The notes under the pieces: model-generated | Databases searched by the model: none | The model's input: the letters and a program-made list of their open reading frames with translations, nothing else | Told to the model about the DNA's origin: nothing | Shown here: positions 42,877 through 49,974 of the stretch, in pieces | Numbering within the stretch: the first letter of the stretch is position 1 | Layout of the letters: each line of letters starts with the position of its first letter | Made by a program: the position numbers and the translations under genes | Source of the DNA: CAZAXU01 sp964489245 | GTDB taxonomy: Bacteria > Bacteroidota > Bacteroidia > Flavobacteriales > Flavobacteriaceae | Assembly (NCBI GenBank): GCA_964489245.1 | Contig: CAZAXU010000011.1 | Location: forward strand, 1-49,974 | DNA length: 49,974 nt | Reading direction: 5' to 3'

Positions 42877-43734
42877 TTGCCTCATAAAATCAAAATCATT
42901 GAATGTCCGAGAGATGCCATGCAAGGCATCAAAGACTTTATTCCGACAGCGCACAAGATAAGATATATTCAAAGTTTGCTTAATGTAGGTTTTGATACGC
43001 TGGATTTTGGAAGTTTTGTTTCGCCAAAAGCCATTCCGCAGCTTCGTGATACGGCAGATGTGTTGGCACAATTGGATTTGTCGAATACCAACACCAAACT
43101 TTTGGCAATTGTTGCCAATATGCGCGGTGTAACCGATGCCGTTCAATTCAAACAAATCGATTATTTAGGCTATCCATTTTCTCTTTCTGAAATTTTTCAA
43201 ATGAGAAACACATCAAAAACCATTGAACAATCAGTAAATTTGCTTCAAGAAATGCTAGATATGGCAGTGAAGCATGGCAAAGAAGTGGTGGTTTATTTTT
43301 CTATGGGATTCGGCAATCCGTATGGAGACAGATGGAACGAAGAAATTGTAGAATCATGGGTGCAACGCATGATTGATATGGGTGTACATATCATTTCACT
43401 TTCCGATACTGTAGGAACGGCAACGCCGGAGATAATCAAAAATCTGTTTTCTTATTTGGTGCCCAAATATTCTGAGATTGAATTTGGCGCTCATTTTCAC
43501 ACAGATGCGTATTCATGGTTTGAAAAAGTAGATGCGGCTTTCAATAACGGATGCAACAGATTTGATAGCGCCGTCAAAGGATATGGAGGTTGTCCTATGG
43601 CAAAAGATGAATTGGTGGGTAATTTGCCGACAGAAAAATTACTAACCTATTTTGCGCAAAGAAAAATTGAAACAGGCTTGAATACCACAGCTTTTGAAAA
43701 TGCTTATAACGAGGCGATAAAAGTCTTTTTATAA
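42877..43734 (+). CDS. mvaB: Hydroxymethylglutaryl-CoA lyase
   Basis: Splits HMG-CoA to acetyl-CoA and acetoacetate, the last step of leucine catabolism. The 285-residue TIM-barrel protein has IIECPRDAMQGIKDFIP with metal-binding Asp, SLSDTVGTATP, HFHTDAYSW with the metal His pair and the catalytic signature GYGGCPMAKDELVGNLPTE (C239). The start is TTG at 42877; no in-frame ATG is available upstream and the N-terminus (MPHKIKIIECPRDA) fits the family. Slightly short relative to animal forms, normal for bacteria. Confidence 0.92.
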   Translation: MPHKIKIIECPRDAMQGIKDFIPTAHKIRYIQSLLNVGFDTLDFGSFVSPKAIPQLRDTADVLAQLDLSNTNTKLLAIVANMRGVTDAVQFKQIDYLGYPFSLSEIFQMRNTSKTIEQSVNLLQEMLDMAVKHGKEVVVYFSMGFGNPYGDRWNEEIVESWVQRMIDMGVHIISLSDTVGTATPEIIKNLFSYLVPKYSEIEFGAHFHTDAYSWFEKVDAAFNNGCNRFDSAVKGYGGCPMAKDELVGNLPTEKLLTYFAQRKIETGLNTTAFENAYNEAIKVFL

Positions 43735-43784
43735 GTATTTTAAAGAAAAAAATGTTTATTTTTACTTAATATCAAAGAGATTTT

Positions 43785-46700
43785 ATGACGCCAGCAGAAC
43801 GCTTCCTTATTTATAATGCCAGTGCAGGTTCCGGCAAGACCTTTCAGATTGCCAAACACTATCTTAAAAAAATTATTGAAGCACAGGAACATACGTATAT
43901 TCACCGGCTTTTAGGCATTACATTTACCAATAAAGCTTCTGCAGAGATGAAACACAGGATTCTAAAAAACTTGATTGCTGCTGCAGAAGGAAAAATTTTG
44001 GATGTGATGCAAGCGGTCTCAAATGAATCCGAGGCAAAAATAAAAAATCAAATAGGAACGGATGATGATGAAATTTATCAAAGAGAATTGGTGAAACGAA
44101 GCCGGAGAAGATTGAAAGAGATATTGCATCGATATGATGATTTTCAGCTGACAACTATAGATAAGATGATGTTTCGGTTGGTAAAAACTTTTGCCAGAGA
44201 CATGAAACTTCCTGTTGATGTCGAAGTGGTTTTAGATCAAAGAGAAGTAATTTCAAACTTAATCGATAAACTCATTGCTCGAGCAAAGAAAGGCAATGAA
44301 TTGACAGAATTTTTTATTGAGTTGGCAAAACAAAAAGTTGATGATGAAAAAATTTGGGACATCAAAAACAACTTGATTGAAATCGATAAAATCATTTATG
44401 ATGATAATTTTTTTGAAGAAATCAAATCCTTATCAGGGAAATCATTAGCAGATTTTAAAGCCTTAAAAAAGAATCTGAAAAGGAAAAAACTTTTGTTGGA
44501 AAAAGAATTTAAGAAAATAGGAGAAGAAGGCGTTGAAATAAAAAAGCCTTTCGAATCGATTTTTAAACATAACATAGGAAGTTTTTATAATTATTTTTTG
44601 TCGGGAGAAAATATTTCTAATATCAAAATAGGAATAAGGCTTTCTAAATCGATGATTAAAGCAGAATATTATACCAAGAAAGGATACGACTCTCTTACTC
44701 CTCCGGAACAAATGATGCTTGAGAATGTCAACGAAGAACTGCATTTTCATTTGATGAAGACCCAAGATTTTTTGGATTATAGCTTGGGCAGATATTTGTT
44801 GTTGAAGGGTTTACTGGAGGAACTGAATGCTTTGAGCATTCAGAAAGCCTTATTAGATGAAATTGAGCAATATAAAGCTGAAAATCATGTGATATTTATC
44901 AAAGATTTTAATAGTTTGATTTTGAACGAGATATTGAAAAATTTGGAAGGAGATACTCCCTATATCTATATGCGTTTGGGCGAAAAATACAGCCACTATT
45001 TTATCGACGAATTTCAGGACACATCATCCTTACAATGGAAAAATTTAATCCCACTGATTAGAGAGGCACTGTCTAAAGAATTTTCCAATGGAACACAAGG
45101 TGATATTATGTTGGTGGGTGATGCCAAACAATCCATTTATAGATTTCGTGCGGGAAAACCGGAACAATTCATTGCCTTGAGTGATGAAAATCTGAAAACC
45201 GGAGAAGGCAATCCTTTTTATCCAATCACAAATAAAAAGATTGATTATTTGAACTTTAACTGGAGAAGTTTGCAAGAAATCGTGCAATTCAATAACAGTT
45301 TTTTTGAAGATTTTCCTAATTATATCACAAATAAATCTTATCAAAAGGTTTATGAAAATGTGTTGCAAAAAATGCCTGATCATGCAGACAAAAAGGGAGG
45401 ATATATACAATTGCGCTTTATGGATAAAGAAGAAACTTATGCAGAGTTGATCTATGCGGGAATTCAACAAGCACAGAGCAATGGGTTCTCTCTTGAAGAT
45501 ATCTGCATATTGATTAACCGAAAAACAGAAGGTTATCAAATTGCAGAGCTTCTTACTGAAAAAAACATCGATATTGTTTCGGATGAAACTCTTTTAGTGG
45601 CAAATGCACTAAAAGTAGATTTTATTGTCAATTTTATCAAGTTTGTGGAAAATGGAGATTCTTATGCATTGTATGAAGTGTTAAAATATCTGGCAGAACG
45701 AGACGGATTGAACAAACAAAATTTTTATAAAGAAGTCTTGTCTGAAAATCAAACAAAGGACGATGTGTTCAAAAGCTTGATGAAATTCAACTATAAGGTT
45801 GATTATGAACAGCTTGTAAATCTAAATATTTTTGATTTTAGCGTATATATTATTCATAAGTTCAAACTTGACGATGATGAAAGAGAGCAGGCTTATTTAG
45901 AAACTTTTATGGCAAATGTGCATCAGTTTCACAGTATGTCTCAAGGCATGCTCAGAGATTTTTTACTGCATTGGGACAATGTGCGAGAAAAATTGAGTAT
46001 TAATATTTCAAAACGGAGCGGAACAGTTAGCATGATGACAGTGCACAAAGCCAAAGGTTTAGAGTTTCCGGTGGTCATCTATTTTGCAGAGACAGACTTG
46101 ATTTCATCAAAAGATAAAACCAACAGAGCTTGGGTAAAAGTAGACACGGAGGCTTGTAATAATTTTGAGCAGTTACCTATAAAGCTAAAGTATTTAGAAC
46201 AATCTGACGTGCATCAAAACTTGTATTTGGATTTAATCGAAGAAAGAAAATTTGACAATCTCAATAAGCTTTATGTGGCACTAACCAGAGCATCAGAGCA
46301 ATTGTTCATCATTACAAAATTGACCAAAGCACAACAGGAAAATAAGCCAAATGCCAAAGAATCATATGCAAGCTTGTTTAAAAAGTTTGTGGATAAACAA
46401 AAAATTTCTTCTGCAGATGAAACCGGAAACATATATGTGTGGGGAAATCCTAAAAAAAATACTACTACAAAAACACAAGAGCAAGATTTGTTTGAGATAA
46501 ATAAGCTTTTGTATCAAAATTGGCAGATTGAAAGAGATAATGATTTACTTAGGGTGAACACCCAAAGTTTTGAACGTTGGAGTGAAGAAAAAAAATCATC
46601 TGTTTTATACGGAATTTTGATTCATGATATTCTATCAAAAGTCAGCACCAAGGAAGATTATTTGGAAAAAAAAGATAAATATTTATCACATTTGAATGAA

Positions 46701-47027
46701 AATGAAAAAACAAAAATCGATAGACGTTTGACAGAGTTGTTTGAACATGCTCAGCTGGCATCTTATTTTACAAGTGATTATCAAATTCTTAACGAAAGGG
46801 CGATTTTGATTCCCTCCGGACAAAAATTTACACAGAAGCGTCCGGACAGAATTCTTCTGAAAGACAATCAGGTGGTTATTATAGATTATAAAACAGGCAT
46901 TTATAAAGCATCACATCTCAAACAAATCAATGAATATGCGGAGATTTTAGAAAATATGGGTTATGAAATTTCAGCAAAGCTTTTAGTTTACATTTCAGAA
47001 GAAATATCAGTTGTTGAAGTGAATTAA
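43785..47027 (+). CDS. UvrD-type helicase with C-terminal RecB-like nuclease (AddA-like)
   Basis: A 1080-residue protein of the AddA/RecB type for processing double-strand breaks. Motifs: Walker A SAGSGKT (GSGKT at 15-19), ITFTNKASAEMKHRI, DEFQDTS (408-412), GDAKQSIYRFR, TVHKAKGLEFP and VALTRASEQL, then a C-terminal nuclease with the IIDYKTG motif (D1034, K1036) and preceding H/E residues. AddB, the usual partner, is not adjacent; the gene is 50 bases after the HMG-CoA lyase gene and 35 before kbl. No Fe-S cysteine cluster typical of AddB C-termini is visible, in keeping with an AddA-like subunit. Confidence 0.88.
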   Translation: MTPAERFLIYNASAGSGKTFQIAKHYLKKIIEAQEHTYIHRLLGITFTNKASAEMKHRILKNLIAAAEGKILDVMQAVSNESEAKIKNQIGTDDDEIYQRELVKRSRRRLKEILHRYDDFQLTTIDKMMFRLVKTFARDMKLPVDVEVVLDQREVISNLIDKLIARAKKGNELTEFFIELAKQKVDDEKIWDIKNNLIEIDKIIYDDNFFEEIKSLSGKSLADFKALKKNLKRKKLLLEKEFKKIGEEGVEIKKPFESIFKHNIGSFYNYFLSGENISNIKIGIRLSKSMIKAEYYTKKGYDSLTPPEQMMLENVNEELHFHLMKTQDFLDYSLGRYLLLKGLLEELNALSIQKALLDEIEQYKAENHVIFIKDFNSLILNEILKNLEGDTPYIYMRLGEKYSHYFIDEFQDTSSLQWKNLIPLIREALSKEFSNGTQGDIMLVGDAKQSIYRFRAGKPEQFIALSDENLKTGEGNPFYPITNKKIDYLNFNWRSLQEIVQFNNSFFEDFPNYITNKSYQKVYENVLQKMPDHADKKGGYIQLRFMDKEETYAELIYAGIQQAQSNGFSLEDICILINRKTEGYQIAELLTEKNIDIVSDETLLVANALKVDFIVNFIKFVENGDSYALYEVLKYLAERDGLNKQNFYKEVLSENQTKDDVFKSLMKFNYKVDYEQLVNLNIFDFSVYIIHKFKLDDDEREQAYLETFMANVHQFHSMSQGMLRDFLLHWDNVREKLSINISKRSGTVSMMTVHKAKGLEFPVVIYFAETDLISSKDKTNRAWVKVDTEACNNFEQLPIKLKYLEQSDVHQNLYLDLIEERKFDNLNKLYVALTRASEQLFIITKLTKAQQENKPNAKESYASLFKKFVDKQKISSADETGNIYVWGNPKKNTTTKTQEQDLFEINKLLYQNWQIERDNDLLRVNTQSFERWSEEKKSSVLYGILIHDILSKVSTKEDYLEKKDKYLSHLNENEKTKIDRRLTELFEHAQLASYFTSDYQILNERAILIPSGQKFTQKRPDRILLKDNQVVIIDYKTGIYKASHLKQINEYAEILENMGYEISAKLLVYISEEISVVEVN

Positions 47028-47040
47028 ATTCATAAATTTG
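47011..47040 (+). promoter_or_regulatory. kbl promoter (TTG-19-TAAATTTG)
   Basis: TTG at 47011-47013 and TAAATTTG at 47033-47040 are 19 bases apart; the ATG follows at 47063. The -33 part lies within the last codons of the AddA-like gene. Confidence 0.65.
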
Positions 47041-47062
47041 TTCGATACTTAAAAAAACAAAA

Positions 47063-48259
47063 ATGTATAGTAAAAAATTTAAAACACATTTACAAAAGAC
47101 GCTAAAAGAAATTGATGAATCCGGTTTGTTCAAAAAAGAACGAATCATCACTTCTCCTCAAGGAGCTGAAATCACCTTGGAAACCGGACAAAAAGTTTTG
47201 AATTTTTGTGCAAATAATTATTTAGGCTTGGCATCCAATCAAGACGTGATAGAAGCATCGAAAAAAATGATGGACAGGCGTGGTTATGGTATGGCTTCTG
47301 TTCGCTTCATATGTGGAACAGAAGATATTCATAAGGAGTTGGAAGAAAAAATAGCTCAATATTACCAAACTGAGGATACGATTCTTTATGCTGCGGCATT
47401 TGATGCGAACGGAGGAGTTTTTGAACCTTTGTTCGGACAGGATGATGCTATTATTTCTGATGAACTGAACCATGCATCGATTATTGACGGTGTTCGCTTG
47501 ACCAAAACGGCAAGATACAGGTTCAAGAATAATGATATGGCAGATTTGGAAGCTCAACTTATCAAAGCAAATGAAGCGGGACATCGTTTCAAAATCATTG
47601 TAACCGATGGCGTTTTTTCCATGGATGGTGTAGTAGCTCAATTGGATAAAATTGTGGCTTTGGCAAAAAAATATGATGCATTGACTATGGTGGACGAAAG
47701 TCATGCAGTTGGTGTAATTGGAAAAACAGGAAGAGGAACCGTTGAGCTGAAAAATGTAATGGGCGAAATTGATATCATAACAGGAACACTCGGCAAGGCA
47801 TTGGGAGGCGCTATGGGTGGATATACCACAGGGCGCAAAGAAATCATAGAAATGTTGCGCCAGCGTTCCAGACCGTATTTATTTTCGAACTCTTTGGCAC
47901 CTGAAATTGTGGGGGGAGCCCTAAAAGTTTTAGATATGATTTCAAATAATGCCGAATTAAAAGAAAAATTAGATTGGAATACTAAGTATTTTAAGTCGGG
48001 GATGGAAAAACTGGGTTTTGATATAGGAAAAAGCGAGTCTCCAATTATTCCGGTGATGCTTTATGATGCCAAATTATCTCAAGATATGGCTGATGCGCTA
48101 CTGAAAAAAGGGATTTATGTAATAGGATTCTTTTTTCCGGTGGTGCCCAAAGGAAAGGCGAGAATCAGAGTGCAACTGTCTGCCGCCCACAATAAAGAAC
48201 ACTTGGACAAAGCCATTTCTGCCTTTGAAGAAGTAGGAAAAAAACTGAATGTCATATAA
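47063..48259 (+). CDS. kbl: Glycine C-acetyltransferase
   Basis: PLP enzyme (2-amino-3-ketobutyrate CoA ligase) acting after threonine dehydrogenase to form glycine and acetyl-CoA. The 398-residue protein has the family length; marks include NFCANNYLGLASNQDVIEA, SVRFICGTEDIHKELE, DELNHASIIDG, VTDGVFSMDG, DESHAVGVIGKTGRG and the PLP lysine K245 in TGTLGKALGGAMGGYT. SerC-palmitoyltransferase-like homologs (BioF, Spt) are alternatives, but the CGTEDIHKELE and C-terminal patterns favour Kbl. No tdh gene is adjacent. Confidence 0.93.
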   Translation: MYSKKFKTHLQKTLKEIDESGLFKKERIITSPQGAEITLETGQKVLNFCANNYLGLASNQDVIEASKKMMDRRGYGMASVRFICGTEDIHKELEEKIAQYYQTEDTILYAAAFDANGGVFEPLFGQDDAIISDELNHASIIDGVRLTKTARYRFKNNDMADLEAQLIKANEAGHRFKIIVTDGVFSMDGVVAQLDKIVALAKKYDALTMVDESHAVGVIGKTGRGTVELKNVMGEIDIITGTLGKALGGAMGGYTTGRKEIIEMLRQRSRPYLFSNSLAPEIVGGALKVLDMISNNAELKEKLDWNTKYFKSGMEKLGFDIGKSESPIIPVMLYDAKLSQDMADALLKKGIYVIGFFFPVVPKGKARIRVQLSAAHNKEHLDKAISAFEEVGKKLNVI

Positions 48260-48275
48260 AAAAACAAAAAATATG

Positions 48276-48304
48276 TTGGAAATTCCAATATTTTATTAAC
48301 TTTG
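48276..48304 (+). promoter_or_regulatory. Promoter of OmpA-family gene with overlapping palindrome
   Basis: TTG at 48276-48278 and TAACTTTG at 48297-48304 are 18 bases apart. The -33 TTG lies in a perfect palindrome TTGGAA-A-TTCCAA (48276-48288), so a bound regulator would cover the -33 element. Confidence 0.65.
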
Positions 48305-48328
48305 TAAAAACTTATAAACAGAAATAAT

Positions 48329-49696
48329 ATGAAAAGACTTAGTCAAATTTTAGTCTTGGTGGCGGTGGTGCTTAGCTCAATCGTTGTAAATGCCCAAGAT
48401 AGTAACAACCCTTGGATGGTTAGGTTAGGAATGAATGCTGTTGATTTTTATCCAACAGGACAAAAGAGCGATGACGCTAATTATATCAGCGATTCATTCG
48501 GTAAAGATTTCTTCAATTTTGAAGACCATTACAATATGGCGTATGCGCTTTCAGATGTGAGAGTTGCCAGACATTTAGGTAGTGGTTTCAGCCTGGAAGG
48601 ATCTTTCAAGTTCAATAAAATCACTAAAATTGGTGATAAAGAAGCATCTGATGCTTTCATTAATCCTAATTTAGATATTAAGTATAATTTCCTACAAGGA
48701 ACAACCATTGATCCTTATTTGTTTGCCGGTGGTGGATACACTTGGTTAGATAAAGCTGATGCAGGAAATCTAAACGGAGGTGTAGGTATCAATTTTTGGT
48801 TCAATGAAAATTTAGGACTATATGTAGAATCTGCATATAAACATACTTTTGACAAAGCAATTTTACCTTACTTCCAACATTCAATTGGTTTGGCAGTGAA
48901 ATTTGGTGGATCTGACAAAGACGGAGATGGTGTATATGATAGAGACGATGCTTGTCCTGATGTTGCAGGTTTGGAGAAATATCAAGGCTGTCCTGATAGT
49001 GATGGAGACGGTGTAATTGACTCTGAAGATGACTGTCCTCAAGTTGCAGGTTTGGCTGCATTGAAAGGTTGTCCGGATGCTGACGGTGATGGAATCGCTG
49101 ACGCAAAAGACGATTGTCCTCAAGTTGCAGGTTTGGCTGCATTGAATGGTTGTCCTGATAAAGATGGTGACGGAGTTACTGATGCAAAAGATAAATGTCC
49201 TAACGAAGCAGGTCCGGCTGAAAATGCAGGTTGCCCTTGGACAGATAAAGACAAAGACGGTGTGCTTGATAAAGATGATAAATGTCCTGAAGAAGCAGGT
49301 CCTGTTTCTAATAATGGATGTCCTGAAAAAGTAATCACTGTTGAAGCTAAAGCTGAATTAGATAAATTTGCAAAAGCAATCTATTTCAATTCCGGAAAAT
49401 CTACTTTCAGACCGGGTGTTACCGAAAAACTGGATTTGATTGTTGATATTATGAAAAAATATGATGATTCTAAATTCCGTGTTGAAGGATATACTGATAG
49501 TGTAGGTTCTGCAAAACTGAACCAAGGCTTATCTGAAAGAAGAGCTGCAGCAGTGTTGGATTATTTGGTTTCTCATGGCATTGCAGGAGAGAGATTATCT
49601 TCTGTGGGATATGGAGAAGATAATCCTATTGCATCTAACAAAACAAGAGCAGGAAGAGCTAAAAACAGAAGAGTTGAAATCAACTTGATGAAATAA
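48329..49696 (+). CDS. OmpA-family protein with five TSP3-like Ca-binding repeats
   Basis: A 455-residue outer-membrane protein: signal peptide (ILVLVAVVLSSIVVNAQ), a beta-barrel-like domain (about 25-195, with NPNLDIKYNFLQGTTIDPYLFAGGGYTWLD), five thrombospondin-type-3-like repeats (about 195-335, pattern D-x-D-x-D-G-x-x-D-x-x-D-x-C-P) and a C-terminal OmpA domain binding peptidoglycan (FNSGKSTFRPGVTEKLDLI, VEGYTDSVGSAKLNQGLSERRAAAV, GYGEDNPIASNKTRAGRAKNRRVEI). Two repeats are near-identical at DNA level with an 81-base offset (from 49031 and 49112), suggesting recent expansion. A major structural protein; high expression is suggested by a good promoter and terminator. Confidence 0.94.
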   Translation: MKRLSQILVLVAVVLSSIVVNAQDSNNPWMVRLGMNAVDFYPTGQKSDDANYISDSFGKDFFNFEDHYNMAYALSDVRVARHLGSGFSLEGSFKFNKITKIGDKEASDAFINPNLDIKYNFLQGTTIDPYLFAGGGYTWLDKADAGNLNGGVGINFWFNENLGLYVESAYKHTFDKAILPYFQHSIGLAVKFGGSDKDGDGVYDRDDACPDVAGLEKYQGCPDSDGDGVIDSEDDCPQVAGLAALKGCPDADGDGIADAKDDCPQVAGLAALNGCPDKDGDGVTDAKDKCPNEAGPAENAGCPWTDKDKDGVLDKDDKCPEEAGPVSNNGCPEKVITVEAKAELDKFAKAIYFNSGKSTFRPGVTEKLDLIVDIMKKYDDSKFRVEGYTDSVGSAKLNQGLSERRAAAVLDYLVSHGIAGERLSSVGYGEDNPIASNKTRAGRAKNRRVEINLMK

Positions 49697-49721
49697 GCTT
49701 TCCTAAAATAAGTAATGAAAC

Positions 49722-49754
49722 AAAAAACTCGAGAAGAAATTCTCGAGTTTTTTT
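49722..49754 (+). terminator. Terminator after the OmpA-family gene
   Basis: AAAAAACTCGAGAA pairs with TTCTCGAGTTTTTT (14 bp), loop GAAA, T-run. 25 bases after the stop codon. Confidence 0.85.
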
Positions 49755-49765
49755 GTGTCTAATTT

Positions 49766-49858
49766 TTAGTTATTAAGCTCAATTCCATCCCATTTATAAT
49801 AGAGCGTGGTTCTATAATTTCTCATATATTCAACTTGAGCGGTAGAACCAAAGTACCA
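49766..49858 (-). pseudogene. Possible C-terminal remnant of a decayed gene
   Basis: On the minus strand a 30-codon reading frame runs from just after a stop at 49859-49861 to a TAA at 49766-49768 and encodes a protein-like end (WYFGSTAQVEYMRNY ... YYKWDGIELNN). Upstream of it there is no open frame, so if it was a gene the rest is lost. Not assigned to any family; chance is possible. Confidence 0.3.
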
Positions 49859-49942
49859 TTACTCTCATAAAGAAAAGAACTCGAGAAAATATGTCAAAAT
49901 CCATTTTATGATAAAAATCATAGTTTTTATTTAATTAAAAGA

Positions 49943-49950
49943 TATTTTTG
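49943..49950 (+). promoter_or_regulatory. -7 box (TATTTTTG) for a gene beyond the window
   Basis: Exact TAnnTTTG match 24 bases from the right end; no clear -33 TTG. It probably serves the next plus-strand gene. Confidence 0.35.
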
Positions 49951-49974
49951 TCTTCTATATATGTAACAAAAGTT

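Noticed and set aside
45045..45539. 164-codon open frame on the minus strand within the AddA-like gene
   Set aside because: Antisense shadow of a confident gene with normal helicase motifs; composition (Phe, Ile, Cys, His-rich) is that of an antisense frame.
47222..47704. 160-codon minus-strand frame inside kbl
   Set aside because: Antisense shadow of a confident PLP enzyme; no family features.
48905..49330. Regular repeats that might be mistaken for a CRISPR array
   Set aside because: They are in frame and encode Asp-rich TSP3-like units with Cys-Pro ends; there are no unique spacers of equal length.

Overview
The window looks like chromosomal DNA of a low-GC Bacteroidota, most likely order Flavobacteriales. 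Direct signs are A-rich leaders without clear Shine-Dalgarno sequences, repeated TAnnTTTG (-7) promoter boxes often with a TTG about 17-20 bases upstream, a C-terminal type IX secretion (T9SS) sorting domain, a class II HMG-CoA reductase with a GHMP kinase (mevalonate route), and families typical of the phylum (DUF4292, DUF4293, DUF2141, Rho with a long disordered insert). No rRNA, tRNA, CRISPR array, phage or intact insertion sequence was seen.

Layout. 1-8.1 kb: YjbR-like protein and tyrS on the plus strand, then a tight five-gene minus-strand operon (DUF6909-like protein, Wzz-like protein, rfbC, rfbD, gamma-carbonic-anhydrase-like protein), a small lipoprotein, and an LD-carboxypeptidase. 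8.3-16.2 kb: metG with a DUF2141 gene, an archaeal-type Prx6 peroxiredoxin, hemW-nhaC, a 450-base non-coding stretch with three 21-base-spaced repeats ahead of a small Cys/Trp-rich protein, and glutaminase. 16.4-28.3 kb: recJ, a PhoD-like phosphatase overlapping a sugar nucleotidyltransferase, TPR protein, DUF4292 lipoprotein, hflX, then wza-wzc-nucleotide sugar dehydrogenase ending at a strong terminator. 28.4-31.9 kb: GHMP kinase and HMG-CoA reductase separated by a T9SS-secreted FG-GAP protein. 32-35.9 kb: coaX, outer-membrane protein, TPR protein, lptC. 36-43.7 kb: atpD-atpC, TonB-receptor-like protein, rho, DUF4293 and HMG-CoA lyase. 43.8-50 kb: an AddA/RecB-like helicase-nuclease, kbl and an OmpA-family protein with TSP3 repeats.

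How it fits together. Most of the window is housekeeping: translation (tyrS, metG, hflX), energy (atpDC), envelope (lptC, OmpA, Wza/Wzc, rfbCD), repair (recJ, AddA-like), isoprenoid precursors (mvaA, GHMP kinase) and transcription termination (rho). The surface polysaccharide machinery is split: dTDP-rhamnose end-steps and a Wzz-like protein at 2-5 kb, export and a UDP-sugar dehydrogenase at 24-28 kb, with no glycosyltransferase, flippase or polymerase in view.

Least explained parts: (a) the triple 21-base-spaced CAGTTT repeat, resembling LytTR-regulator sites, upstream of an 8-Cys/7-Trp 94-residue protein; (b) a homologous leader shared by the phoD-like gene and the TPR gene 2.6 kb away; (c) the DUF6909-like protein with a possible nucleoside-phosphorylase-like C-terminus heading the polysaccharide operon; (d) a palindrome on the -33 box of the OmpA gene. 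All assignments are by reading motifs; no database search was run.
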